Positions 46,649 through 58,330 of a stretch of DNA of 64,000 bases are shown here, in pieces (within the stretch, counting starts at the first letter, position 1; each line of letters begins with the position of its first letter). The DNA is taken from the NCBI GenBank assembly GCA_036873135.1, contig JAPTYO010000002.1, positions 48,723,452-48,787,451 on the forward strand. Reading direction: 5' to 3'. The position numbers and the translations under genes are program-made. The notes beneath the pieces are model-generated. The model was not told where the DNA came from, did not search any database, and was given only the letters and a program-made list of their open reading frames with translations. Origin of the DNA: Clarkia xantiana subsp. parviflora. Its lineage: Eukaryota > Streptophyta > Magnoliopsida > Myrtales > Onagraceae.

Positions 46649-47274
46649 TGATGGATATATGCCCAATACGGGTTCGTATTTACATTCCGGACTTCGCATA
46701 CACGTCAAAATCACATAAACCAACAAAAATACGATCCCGAGGTTCAAAACGGTCCAGACGCGCGACACACGCGTCCGGACCGGACCTCCGGATTGCCCTA
46801 GACAACCCGGATCGCGCCAGGATCGTCAGAACTCGATCTGATCCGAGTTATCGTCTGCAGCGCGCGTATTCCACTTGTGTACTCACACCAAGTTAGAATT
46901 TTCTAATAGCCAAAATTGATCAAACCAGACGACGGTTCACACTTTCCTTTAAACAGGTGTCGAACCGCATAAAAAACGAGATCGGTCCTAAGGTTGCCTA
47001 TAAATAGGGAACCTATTCCACCCATTTTACTTTACATTCACTAGAGATTGGCTTATGAGCTCTGACCTCTCTCTAGCTTTCTCTCTCTAGAATTCTCATT
47101 TAAGCATCGGAGAGGGCTCAACCGGCACCACCCCCCCTCCGTGCTGGTTATTGCCCGTATGTGCAGGTCTGGACGACAAGCTTGAATTTAGGAGCGTGAA
47201 GTTGAAGGACCGAACACAGCGATCAAATTGATGATTCGTAGAGTCCGTTACATCAAGCAGGTTCGGATGAAACA
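46649..47274 (+). repeat. Gyp2 5' LTR (626 bp)
   Basis: TGATGGATATATGCCC to CGGATGAAACA. TATA box TATAAATA (46999-47006), then TCTCTCTAG and TTTAAGCATCGGAGAGGG, the block shared with the solo LTR at 1626-2387 and, in inverse, with Gyp3. Confidence 0.9.
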
Positions 47275-47325
47275 TTTGGCGCCGTCCGCAGGATTCGAAC
47301 AAGAAGCTATATTGCACTACAAGCT

Positions 47326-48300
47326 ATGACAAGCAATCACCCTCCTCCTGACAGTGTCAACCCTCAAGAAAAGAAGAAAGGCCCTGGGCGCCCGAGAAAG
47401 ACAAGTATTGAGCAATCAAGTAAGCAGGCGCTAGCAAGGAGTCAGCCTGGACCTTCTAACATCCCTGAGGCTACCTCGACTGCTTTCTCCATGCCTGCAA
47501 GAAGCGTGCCTGCAGCACAGCACGAACCAGGAGTGCACAACACACCTCCGCCAGGAACGGAGCGTACGTGAATCGACAATTCTCGTACGGTATGCCCGCA
47601 GGAAACACACAACAACAAAAAGAGGTGCAAAACAGCTCCAGCAGTCTCTCCTGCCATAATGGCTACACTGGAAGAATTGCTAGCTTTCAGGGAGACTTTG
47701 AGAAGCCAAGGATATATACCACCTGCTCCACCACCGCCACCAGTCAATGGACGGACTATACCAGCAAGGGCAATGTCAGGCAACGCTACCCGCCAAGAGA
47801 CCCCATTCCAGGGAGGAGAACAGTATCCAGAAGATACATACCAGTATTAGCAAGCAAGGAACGAACCAAGGCAGGGAGCGACGCGTTCGTACACTCCCTA
47901 TGATAGGGCGCATGGTCAGGAAGAGTCATGGAGGCAATCTCCGCCTCCACGCTCACAGCAGTACTACAAGGAAAGTTCCTACCAAGCAACCAACTCAAGA
48001 ATAAGCACACGCAGGAGCTTACCAAGGAGAGGTGCATCGCTCTACCCAAGAGACATGCACAGACCAACACTGGAACTTTGTGCTGTGTTACTACGTCACT
48101 GGAACCCGTCTCCGTCATAATTGCGCGTATAGCTGCTGCAGCAATCGCTGCTACCACCGGTGTTGTGACAGTGTTCACCACTATAGTAGCAACCGCTGCT
48201 ACCACTGCCTTGGACGTCGTTGTAACCGCTGTTACCATCAACCTTTGGCATTTGTCTACAAGTGTTCTCTATCGTTACTATAGTTAGCGCACACAGAACA
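47326..48300 (+). pseudogene. Gyp2 gag-like protein
   Basis: Starts ATG at 47326, preceded by AGCT as in Gyp1, encoding MTSNHPPPDSVNPQEKKKGP and SMPARSVPAAQHEPGVHN, parallel to TANVPSAQHGPEVHN of Gyp1. A frameshift near 47560 is followed by QFSYGMPAGN and, in another frame, MATLEELLAFRETLRSQGYI plus a proline run, then stops. The end (about 48100-48290) is a low-complexity GCTGCTACCAC-type run. The conservation of LEELLAF-x-x-x-LR-x-QGY in both copies argues the N-terminal part was once under selection. Confidence 0.72.
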
Positions 48301-50117
48301 GGAACCAAGGGAAATAAGAAGCAGGGGAAGGAAGACCCCTCATATTTTTGAATTAATTTAAATACGACCTGGAGATAATTAACGTCGCAAACAGAAATCA
48401 TCACATATTACATACGCTACGCCTGAGCTGACCACTATATGAGAAATGTTCGTCGTTTGAAACGTTCACTGTCTTCCGAGGATCCATTTACAATCTTCAA
48501 AGTGGTCGCATCCGCACTGATCTATCAAGCAGACAACTTTGGCGTTCACAAACACACACATTTCCAAAGTGCGGACATTTCAAGGCTGCGTTCACTTCCA
48601 AAGCGTACACAACTCCAACTTGTGGTGTCTCCTGATCAATACCTGTCAAACGCGCACATCGATGGCAAGCGCGCGTACCCGCGTCCTTAAAACACACCCA
48701 AGTCATGGGCATACGAGAGTTCGGCCTCTGACGACGCGCAAGTAAGAAACCAAATTGCACACTTCCTACGAAGGATGTTCCAACACTCGGCATTCAAGGG
48801 AAACCTCAACACCGGGAGAAGGAGATTGTGACACAACAACGCGTTCTGTCGCGTCCGCACCCGACACGTCCGTACGAATCTCGGATTGTTCAAAAAATCC
48901 CCAACAGGGGCATGCGCTGACTACGCCCATATGATGGAACCTCAAGGGCTCTAAATATCACGTCGCGGTAATAAACAAAAGGGGCACCTCTCAAGTGACA
49001 ACGACCCACCATTGCGGAAGATAGGAATTCAGGAAGGACTCCTATGTTATACGCACGCCTGTGCTAAACCTATCTCTTGAGAAAAGTTAGAGAATTATCT
49101 CCAACATCCAGCAAGTCTACCTTCGTCGAGCACATAAGAGGGTCGTACCACTCAGAACCCGTCACACAGACACAACACCGTGAAGAGTCACGAGTGTATG
49201 AAGAAACACATCAACTAAACCAAGGCCTCATGGAAGCGAATTTGTGAAGCGTACAACGCAAAGCATACACACTACACTAAAAAACGCACGACGCGCGTCC
49301 GAGAAGGGAAGGGTTACTCTTACCCACTCCTAGCAACAAACACACTTGCATCAAAATACAGGAAGATAGGAGAACGAATTTACAGGTCTCCCTCAAGTAT
49401 GAGCATTGCCGCATGACAGTCACCGAGATACACGATCAACACTCGATGCAAAAGCGGGGGCATCTTACTGAACCCCCGCGTACAGGACACAACATCCCCC
49501 GTACATGATACAATCATTATACTCTATCAAGAAACAACTGTGCGACTACCAAGCAACTTGGGGGGGGGGGGGGCACCAAGCTGACAAGTGCTCGGCATTC
49601 CACCGAAGTGAAAAAGCGAATCGTTACAAGAATACGCGGTACTGATCCTCTAAGAAAATGCACAAACGAGGAATACAACTTCAACATCTTATACGGGTTG
49701 ATCCCAAGAGGGAGGGAAACACCAAGCATCGTCCTCGAAGGACGATTCCTTCTACTTGAACAAGGTCCAAGTTACATGTGTTACTACCAAGGGTAAACCC
49801 AGGTATGAGGTAACAACTCTACAAAAATATTATTATGAATAAAGCAGACCACTCGAGTAAAATATTTACTCAGGGTAGCCTGATTTAGTCAGGGCAAAAT
49901 CCAAGCTGAACGGAACAGACTAGTCGCGAATAGTCTGATCCAGTCATATTGGCATTGCAGGCGATAGAGCCATATGTGGAGAATTATAACTCCATTTCAT
50001 TCCCTAACCAATATATATCTCAAAGTATTACGACCAACTTGAGACAGGTTATATGTACATCCAAGAGATGTCTCAACGACACACCCTATCTAGGGAACAA
50101 CACTAGGTGAAGCCGTA
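48301..50117 (+). other. Gyp2 non-coding interior
   Basis: No recognisable domain. About 49560-49650 is homologous (inverse) to Gyp1 24120-24190. A G12 run at 49561-49572 marks an unusual homopolymer. CpG-rich patches around 48640-48890 have no convincing protein. Confidence 0.65.
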
Positions 50118-50873
50118 TGCAACAATCTCTGGAATTCTCTATGTTAAGACGTGTTCCTCGGGATGATGGGTCTCTGATCCGAGTGACACTTCTTTTGAGT
50201 ATTTCGTTCTTCTTTCTGATCCGCTCAGCTTGTCGGGGTGATCTGTTCCTCTGCTCCTTGCTAACCTGCACAATGGGCAGTACCGAGCACGGAGAGGGGG
50301 GGGGTGGTGCTCGGTGAACCCTCTCCGATGCTGCAATAAGTTCGGGCTCTTTAGAGAAAGAAAATCCTAGAGAGAAGGTAGAGCTAAAACGTGCGAGGAT
50401 GTAAACTTGTCCAAATGAATAGGACTTGCGAAGTATATATAGGCTACGGGGGGATTAAGGTGGCTTAATGACAACGTTAATCCGTAAACGTACTTTATTA
50501 ACACATAACAGAAGGATTAAAACCTTTAAAGACTCGGAGAGGTGGGTGAAAAAGTCTAAGTATGATTCGGGTAAAATGGATGTCGGACCCTCGGGGTTGG
50601 ACGGGAAATCCGACCCCTAAGGCTTAGGATCGGGTCAGCTTGCCCGACCTTTCTTGGGAGGGGCTGGGTCAGCTGACCCGATCCCTCCTAGGAGAGATCG
50701 GGCCGGCTAGCCCGATCTCACCTAGGTGAGACCAACGGACCGGTCTGGACGAATATTTTGTCTTGTCCGGGCCGTTCGCATTGCGAGTGAAGTGCTTAGG
50801 TCCAAGTTTTGATTTATAATCATAATTTGACAATTTGAAAGGAGAAGGGTTCAAATTGGGCGTATATCCATCA
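50118..50873 (-). repeat. Gyp3 3' LTR (about 756 bp)
   Basis: The right end is firm (TATATCCATCA on +, followed by the polypurine tract complement). The left end is less sure; TGCAACAATCTC at 50118 is the best candidate. TATA box (TATATATA, 50434-50441). The CATCGGAGAGGG block reads in inverse at about 50322-50333, next to a long G run. Confidence 0.78.
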
Positions 50874-51530
50874 TGTGCCCCCGAGTCAACCAATGGCTTA
50901 ACCCTTGATTGACTCTATTTTACGATGGGATGATCCGCATAATTTGAAACCGTGTTGTTACCTCTAGACGAATCCTTTGATTTTCTGTAGGCGCTTTTTC
51001 CGGGCCTTATCCGTAATTTCTCAAAACAGAGGAAGAATAAACGTTAGAGCAAAAAAGGACGTGCCTAGACACGTGTCCGAAAAATGTGGATATGAAAACC
51101 CGATCTCTCCTCTATACATTTTAAAAACATGTACATACGTGGGGATGTAATGCAATCATGTGTATTGACTAATGCAATCTAATTTCGTGTCATCATATTC
51201 AATACGTGATCATGTGGGGTGAATCCTGTTGGTGAAAAAAATACTTAGACCGAATCCAAAAAATTTCTAAGTATGGGGAATTGATATGTATGCCTATCGA
51301 GTGTTAACTTGAATAAAAATATGCCTAACCATAGTTAAAAAGGGGGTAAAGATGATAGTTTTCTATCTAACCCTTAGATCTCCTTTAATTCAAATTGATG
51401 GTGGTGATTATGTCTCCTCTAAAAACCCTACATACTTTTACTTATAAAATAAGGGAATAGAATTACCTCACTTGGAGCCACCATCATCTTTTATCTTCAC
51501 TTCACATTCTTGGGGACCAAGAAAAAACTC
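50874..51530 (+). other. Gyp3 non-coding segment upstream of the antisense gene
   Basis: Starts with the polypurine tract complement TGTGCCCCCGAGTCA. Otherwise AT-rich. A possible TATA box, TATAAAATAAGG, lies near 51445, about 100 bp upstream of the CpG-rich first exon of the antisense unit, and could serve as its promoter (inference). Confidence 0.5.
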
Positions 51531-51539
51531 CAAGCCCTA

Positions 51540-54500
51540 ATTTTTGAGGTGGCCGGCTCAATTCCACAGCGAGGGAAGAGGGCTTTCGGCACGGCGGCGT
51601 GATCCCGGACGGAGGGCGACCAGCACGGCGGGGCCAGTCACGGCGGAGGCAGACCAGCACGGCAGCGAAGGGGAGAAGAGGTTCCTCCGGTGGGCGAAGC
51701 GAGGGCTTCTGCGGCGACTGCAGGCTACGGGAGCGGGGCAGCGGGGCGATCTCACCGGCTAGGGCCAGCGACGGCGGTGACAGCTCCCCGCCGGCAACGA
51801 CGGGCCAACTCCGGTCACGGCAGGGCCTTGATTTTGAATCGAGCCTTCGAATCGGCTCGTGATTTCCCAAGGTTCGATCTTTTTTTCGTCTTGTGAACAT
51901 ATTAAATGCTCGTAATTGGATTGCCTATGCTTGATTTGTGATGATTTCCCGAATGCTTGAGTTGCGATGGTCATATTGAGTAGATAGTCGTTTGCTCGGA
52001 AATGGTTTTTTGCCCGTTGGATTTCCCTTGTTCGACTTTGATGTCACGAAATTACTTGTATGTCGAGTGTTTTTGAGGGGTATAATTGTCTTTTGCTCGG
52101 GAAATGGCCTTTTGCCCGAGTGAAATTGCCCGATTTTGTTGTCGTAAAATTGCTCGTACGTAGCCGTTGTTGTTATTGGGTATCCTCGAGTTTTGATTGT
52201 TGCTCGTTGATCGTTATACGACATAGTTGTCGATATGTAGGTGTTGAGTTATTTACGAGCTTACCCGGGAAATTTCTCATGTTCTGATACTTAGCTTGAT
52301 ATGGCAGGTATTATACTCGTGGTGGTGCCCCAAAACTAGGACTTTGCAACGGCGCTACATTCTTCGCAGGATGAGTAAGTTTTTCACCCCCTCCATCCGT
52401 TGCGTTACTTTCTTTCCTAATGTTAGCTCAGAGTCAAATTCTGAGTCAGATACTGAGTTTGAATATTGGTTTGAGTCGGAGTCTATCTCAAATTTTCAAT
52501 TTCCTACTGCTTTCGAGTTAGGTCTTGCGCCATTGTCGGTGAACCATTTAGGTCGGAGTGACTATAACGAGCATGTTGAATTATGTGACGTTAGTCCCTT
52601 AGATGAACCCTTGTATCCCTTCCTTCCGTCTCTAAAGAACATTCGAGAGACCGTGACAGTGCCCCCACAGGGGAAGGTTGTAGTGTACACCTCCCAGATT
52701 CGATATGGGTTAGGCTTCCCCTATTGTGACGATCTTATCTAACTTTGCCGATTTTTCCGGATTTCTCCTGTGAACCTTGCCCCCAGTGCTATCCGTGTCT
52801 GGGTAGGATTCCAAGTATTATGTTAGTGGTATTCCTGGAAGTACTCCTTGGTTCTATTCCGGTGTTTTTATCGTTTCCAATATCAGAAGATGATCGGTTT
52901 CGCGAGCTTAGTGACTCGTTATCCTCTTCTTAAGGACACCCGATTTGAGGATTTGGGGTTGGGTGAGGTCGAGTAGAACAGCGACCTTCGCTTTGTGGCT
53001 CCCCTTGATAATTCGTCGAGTCATTGGTCTAAGTATTATTTCTTCATCACCGACCGTTATGTGACTTGGTCGGTTCTTCATGAGAATCGGTCGGATGGCT
53101 GGCCTTTCTTTGGGGAGTACTCTTCCTCAGATATAAAGACGATGAAGGTTATTTATCAAATCCATCAGACCAAGTCCTATTGTCCTGTGTCTATGGTGAC
53201 CGAGAGGGATCTGTATGAGGCGGGGATTCACTTGACCCTTCCCTCCGAGAGTTTGGTATGTCACTTAGTCTTCTTGTTTTCATTCATCTTTTGTTTTTCC
53301 TTTGTCGGTTGGTTTAACGGAAAAACCTATATTGTGCAGGCGGAGCCCATTGATTTGAGCAAGAGGAAAGGACCCTCCATATATGGTCCCAAGAAATCTT
53401 TCAAATCGGGGAGGGCTGCAGAGGCTTCCAGTATGTTTTTCCTTCTCTTCTTTTTCTTTTATGATATACTTGTAACCGTTCTCATGTTGTTTTCTTTATG
53501 TTATCAGGGCACTCGCCATTGGTCACCGAGCGTGTCGTTCCAGTGAGCAAGAGTTCGAGCAATCAAAGTCTAAGGCACGGAAACCTGATTCTGAGGTCGG
53601 TCCCTCGGTTGTCAAGAAGAAAAAGACTGCAACAGACTCTCCTTCGAATGCCCTTTTGCCGACACCTTCTCGTGATAAAGAGTTAGTGGTCGAAGAGGCG
53701 CCTTCCTTGCTTGACAAAGGGAAGCGACCTGCCGATGGTGGTGGGATGACCATAGGTGTTGATGCATCTTCTCCATCCCTTTCCCCCCAGCCGAGGGAAC
53801 GAGTCTCAGGTTTGTTTCTACTTCGTAACTTATAGATATGTTGTTATTTTGTTGCTTGTGTTCGTTTTCTAGCTTGTTGATACAGTCCGACTCCCTGCCT
53901 TGAGTCGCCAAGACTTGGTTCGTCTTACTGACGAGGATATTGTTGGGGCTGAGTGGACTCCTTTTGCTAGATTGAAAGAGTATCATTTTGACAGCCATTC
54001 TTCCATGCATACTCCTGAGGTTGGGGTTCGCGTTTTACGTAGAGCTGTTGTTCCGGGAGATCGCATCTCTCTTCCCAAGTCTCATAAGGAAACCAGGCAA
54101 TTCGTTCAAGGGGTCCTATCTCGTTATGCCCCGGTAAGTGATCTTTTTCTTTTATTTTCCGTTCTAAGTAGTTGTTTACTACGTGACTTGACATATATTC
54201 ATTGTCTCAAGGCATATCCGACATGGTCAATCTCTCGTCCGTTGCCCTTGAGCTAACTGAGGAGAACAAGGTACTTGAGGATAGACAAGTATCCTTGAAG
54301 GCTGAGCATAGTAGTGCCGTGGAGAAAACTCGCCTTTCTGATTTGAAGATGCAGGAACTTCGGGATCAGGTAGCCTCTCTTGAGACTACTATTGCGGATT
54401 TGTGCCTACAGGCTGATGTTGATTCTTCACTCCATGCCGCGGAGTTGAAGAATATTGAGGAGAAATGTCGCATGGAGGAGAGAGTTACTGCAGTGGCTGA

Positions 54501-54840
54501 GTATAAGTCTTCCCCTGCCTATGCTGCTGATTTTCAGGTTCGGTGCACCAAGGAGATGAACCAGTTTGGAGAGTATCTTACGGACCAGATATTCAGGATT
54601 GATCCTCAATTTCTGGTTCACGACTTGGGTGACTTTGGTCCTTATGCTAGTGTTATGTTGTTGTGCTTAGGGGGCAGGCTGCTGTTGCTGAGAACGTGCC
54701 TGATGCCCCCGTGCAGAAGGATACTACTCTTTCGATATTGTTGATTCAGGTTCCTCTTCATCTTCTTCGAGTTCCATTAGCGGTTCTTCTTCTGAGCATC
54801 AGGACCGTGAGGACTCCCCAGTGGCGTCCGGTTGATTATC
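51540..54840 (+). pseudogene. Antisense spliced gene: Transposase_28-like plus coiled coil
   Basis: A CpG-rich leader (51540-51870) and an intron-like AT-rich stretch precede the chosen ATG at 52371 (MSKFFTPSIRC). One frame runs 52371-53255 with three nonsense codons (TAA 52740, TAG near 52824, TAG near 52974). It contains LYPFLPSLKNIRETV-like sequence, FRISPVNLAPSAIRVWVGFQ and WSKYYFFITDR, matching the plant Transposase_28 (gypsy-type transposon) pattern. Introns with GT-AG ends: 53256-53339, 53431-53507, 53810-53884 (3' site less sure), 54134-54211 (GTAAGT). The last exon (54212 on) is a coiled coil ending VRCTKEMNQFGEYLTDQIFR. Function unknown; disabled here. Confidence 0.72.
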
Positions 54841-55259
54841 TGACATCTCTATCCTTGTACATATTCCTTTGCTTTTCCTCCTCTTGATGGGTTGAGTGGT
54901 TTGTCCCCGTGCTGGGTTGAGTATATTTTGAAGAGCTCCTACTTAGGCACTTTTTGGAGTTGCTACTAGACTTGGTTGTGTTTACTTTCTTTATGATGTT
55001 TGCCTTGGCTTGTGGCATGGATGGTAGGATAACTTGTTACTTGGCTGTGGTAGCCTTTTGTGGTTGCTTGTGTGGTTCCATCTTTGCATATTCCTTTCTT
55101 GTGTTTGCATTTATTTGCTTGATGTCTCTTTGGCTTTCTCTTGTGTCATGATACATGTAATGTCATCATGAACAAACTTGTGTGTTTCTCATATCTCGTA
55201 TCCTTGCTTTAAAAAGTAAGGTTTTTCAAGGTGCGTTGTTGGGGTTATAAAAAATATTT

Positions 55260-55605
55260 ACGAGATAGGCTCTCGGAGGGCACAGCATGTGTTCACGAGA
55301 TAGCTCGGAAGGCGCGGAATCAGTTCGCAAGATAGGCTCTTGGAGGACACGGAATTAGTTCGCGAGATAGGCTCTCGAAGGGCATGGAATATGTTCGCGA
55401 GATAGACTCTCGGAGGGCACGGAGTTAGTTCGCGAGATAGGCTTTCGGAGGGCACGGAATATGTTCGCGAGATAGGCTCTCAAAAGACACATAATTTTTC
55501 ACGAGATAGGCTCTCGGAAGGCACATAATTTTTCGCGAGATAGGCTCTCGGAAGGCACAGAATTTTTCGCGAGATAGGCTCTCGGAAGGCACATAATTTT
55601 TCACG
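55260..55605. repeat. Minisatellite, ten units of 34-35 bp
   Basis: Unit close to GCGAGATAGGCTCTCGGAGG + GCACGGAATTAGTTC; the last four copies carry ATAATTTTTC ends instead. GAGATAGGCTCTC contains a short inverted repeat. Frames through it encode repeated LPRAYLVN/SESLSRE-like peptides that are artefacts. Tandem repeats in the 3' region are common in Tat-type gypsy elements. Confidence 0.9.
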
Positions 55606-55762
55606 AGGGGAAAAAGTATGCAACAACACATAATATCTACAGAATTTCAACATGAAATTCCATGGAGTTTAGGGGGGGAGTATCTGTAAGAGAGATAACA
55701 GAGGATGGTGAAGAGTAGAGACAAAGAAGAAAGATGCATTAATCTATATTTTTAGGAAGAAC
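55606..55762 (+). other. Left flank of CopF, possible older copia end
   Basis: CATGAAATTCCATGGAGTTT is followed by AGGGGGGGAGTATC and TGTAAGAGAG, which looks like a polypurine tract next to an LTR start. The sequence resumes after CopF at 60667. No partner LTR is visible, so the call is tentative. Confidence 0.35.
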
Positions 55763-56126
55763 TGTTAGGAGTTTCCATTATTAGCAAGTTGAGTTAGTTA
55801 GTTCAAACCAGTTCGGAAATTGATTTAGACGGCCAGTACAATCAGTTTGTTGAATTTCGGATTTGCAGCACATGTTTTGTGCTTTCTTTTGGTTGTTCGC
55901 TAATTTGTAGGATAGTTAGAGTAGTGTTCTCAATCTTAGGGATCCTCTTATGTTGTAATCCACTTTAAATTCGACGTAATCCCTTCAGTTATTAATTAAT
56001 GCAGTCAATTTCATAATTATCCTCTCATTACTTCAATTTCTTAGACAGCAAGACAAATTTCTTGCTGTAGAAGTATACTAGTGTTCTTCAAGTTTGAGTG
56101 ACCAATTTCGATTATATTTCCTTACA
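55763..56126 (+). repeat. CopF 5' LTR (364 bp)
   Basis: TGTTAGGAGTTTCC to TTCCTTACA. It carries a segment of about 40 bp (55804-55845) and a short TATTAATTAATG-type segment that are missing from the 3' LTR. Confidence 0.94.
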
Positions 56127-56174
56127 AGTGGTATCAAAGCCCACGATTGAAGATTCAGATTTTTTTTCAAATCA

Positions 56175-57062
56175 ATGGCAGAGAGTATCTTCATAGGGTT
56201 AGCAATAACAAAGTATGAAGGAAACTTCGATAGAAGGAGTTTGGTCATGGAAAATCTTATGAGTGCAAGGGAGTACTGGGATGTGATCGAAAATGGTGTT
56301 GGATCAGACAGTGGAGATGTAGCAGCATACAAGGAGAAGAAGTTGACTGCCATGAAGGCTAAGAACATTCTCTTTCAATCCACTGATTGGGGAACCCTTG
56401 ACAGTATTCTTTGCAAAGATACTGCTAAGGACATATAAGACTCGATGAAGGCAAAAGAAACAAGGTCTGAGCGTGTGAAAATAGTTCACCTACAAGCCTT
56501 AAGGAAAGAATTCGAGTTGCTCCAAATGAAAGAAGGTGAGAAAGAATTATTATTGCACTAGAGTGTTAGAAGTATGCACTAGGATGAGGTTTTATGTGGA
56601 GATAGTTAAGGATCTTGCCATTGTAGAAAAAGTGATGAGAACACTGAGTGCTAAGTTTGATTATGTGGTCTGTGCTAACTGCTATAGAGAATTATAAATA
56701 CATATGTAAATTGACCTTATATGAGTTGCAGAGCTCCCTAATTGCCCATGAAAAAAGTTGAATCGCAATTCAACTGAGGAAGAACAAGCTCTCAAAGATG
56801 TGACTGATTTTAGTAGCTCAAGATATAGAGGCAGGGGAAATTTCGTGGGAGGAGAGGAGAAAGAAGAGGAAACTACGGAAGGGGAGGATATTAAACGACA
56901 AAGACAATGAAGAAGGTGACCTCAAGACAAAGGAAGCAATAACTTTCAAAATAAAGGAAAAAAGAAGAACAAAGCTGACATTGAATGTTACAGATGTCAA
57001 AAGCTTGGTCATTATAAGTTCGAATGTAACCCCAAGCTACCAGAGAAGAAGGAAAGATCAAA
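56175..57062 (+). pseudogene. CopF gag
   Basis: Starts ATG at 56175 (MAESIFIGLAITKYEGNFDR), then SLVMENLMSAREYWDVIENG, the N-terminal pattern of copia gag (DUF4219/UBN2-like). A TAA at 56436-56438 is followed in frame by DSMKAKETRSERVKIVHLQA. The knuckle CYRCQKLGHYKFEC (56989-57030) is a complete CCHC box. Several further stops lie between. RNA-packaging protein in living relatives. Confidence 0.9.
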
Positions 57063-58330
57063 CTTCATTGAAGTTGGAGAAAGAGATGTACTATACATGA
57101 CAACTCAAAGACATCTTGAATCATCATCTGCATATGTTTGGTTCATAGATACATGTTACAGCAACCACATGAGTGAATCCAATGAAGTTTTTGTAAGTCT
57201 GGATGAAAGCTACAAGTCAAAAGTAGCTTTTGGAGACAACTCTTCTGTTAAAGTGAAAGGAAGAGGAGAGATCAAGCTAAAATCCTTAAATGATTTTACT
57301 GAGACCATTAATAATATGTTGTTTGTACTTGATCTTAAAATTAACTTATTGAGTGTAGGGAAGCTCCTCCAGAAGGGTTATTCAGTTCACATTGAGAAGG
57401 AGAAATGCGAAATCTATGAAGATAAAAATGGCTCAACTTCGGAGATCAAGATGAACCCAAATAGGCTCTTCCCATTAAAACTTAAGACTTTACAAAGATG
57501 TCTTGCAGTTCAGGAAAGGAGTAGTAAAAATTCTTGGCTTTATCATTTAAGGTATGGGCATTTGAATTTTAATGGCCTTATCAGAAAAAGATGGTGGAAG
57601 GACTCCCTGCAATCAAAATTCAACAACATCTGTGTGAAGGCGTCTGGGAAGCATGAGAGGGAAAAATTCCCCAAAGACAAAGCCTGGAGAGCCATCAAAC
57701 CACTGCAGGTGGTTCACTCAGACTTGTGTGGACCAATTACACTAGCATCTAATGGAGGTAAAATGTACTTTATCTTTTTCATAGACGATTTTACTAGGAA
57801 AGCATGGGTTTCAATATTGAGTGAAAAATCAGAAGCTTTCAGATTTTTTAAAGTTTTTAGAGTTGCAGTTGAAAAAGGAAGTGGAACAAGATCAAGTGCT
57901 TTAGAACAGGTAGAGGAGGTGAATTTTTCTCAAATGAATTCAAGAGATATCTGGAAGCACATGGAATAGAGAGGAAAAAGACTGCTCCTCACACACCTCA
58001 GCAGAATGGTGTGGCGGAGAGGAAAAACAAGAATGTGATGAACATGTGAGAAACATCCTAAACACAAGAAGATTTCCAAAGAAATTTTGGTATGAAGCTG
58101 TTATTTGGAGCTTTCACGTTCTGAACTGATACCCAACCTTTGCAGTGAAAGATGTCACTCCTCAAGAAGCTTGGACTGGATCTAAACCCTCAGTATGTCA
58201 TCTTATAGTCTTTGGATGCGTAGTTTTTGCAAAAGTGTCATTTGTAAGTAGGAAGAAACTAGATGAAAAGTGAGAGAAATGTGTATTCCTAGGCTTAATT
58301 GATGTTACAAAAGCATAAAAGCAATTTAAC
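57063..58330 (+). pseudogene. CopF protease and integrase
   Basis: 57097-57969 is open. The protease site reads WFIDTCYSNHMS, where active copia enzymes have D-S-G, so the catalytic triad is altered to D-T-C. Then NSWLYHLRYGHLNFNGL (integrase zinc region; the second Cys pair is damaged), VHSDLCGPI (first catalytic Asp) and FFIDDFTRKAWVSIL. After a frameshift near 57890 the frame is TGRGGEFFSNEFKRYLEAHG, with Gly where the second catalytic Asp belongs, then PHTPQQNGVAERKN. Integrase would be dead at two levels. Confidence 0.92.

Larger units (their letters stand above)
46649..50117 (+). mobile_element. Gyp2: gypsy-type element, same family as Gyp1, truncated
   Basis: 5' LTR (46649-47274), primer site TTTGGCGCCGTCCGCAGG (47275 on), a decayed gag (47326-48300) and non-coding interior homologous to Gyp1. 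No pol and no 3' LTR in its own orientation; the right edge abuts an LTR of opposite orientation (Gyp3) at about 50118, with the exact junction uncertain. Confidence 0.82.
50118..55620 (-). mobile_element. Gyp3: 3' portion of a gypsy (Tat-like) element with an antisense gene
   Basis: On the minus strand the 3' LTR (50873-about 50118) starts TGATGGATATACGCCC, almost the same as Gyp2, and is preceded by the polypurine tract GACTCGGGGGCACA (50887-50874). To the right lies the interior: non-coding sequence, a plus-strand (antisense) spliced gene-like unit (51540-54840) and a 35-bp tandem repeat (55260-55605). Gag, pol and the 5' LTR are not found; the right edge is obscured before CopF. Extra antisense frames with a Transposase_28 domain between pol and 3' LTR are known from Tat-lineage elements, and this layout fits. 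Confidence 0.75.

Noticed and set aside
48096..48290. Ala/Val- or Cys-rich proteins around a GCTGCTACC run
   Set aside because: Low-complexity trinucleotide-type DNA at the end of a decayed gag.
51544..51862. GC-rich frames encoding Arg/Gly-rich proteins
   Set aside because: Several overlapping frames on both strands stay open because of base composition; better read as a CpG-rich leader.
55258..55631. Repeated SESLSRE/LPRAYLVN peptide frames
   Set aside because: Translation of the 35-bp minisatellite; no start, no conservation.
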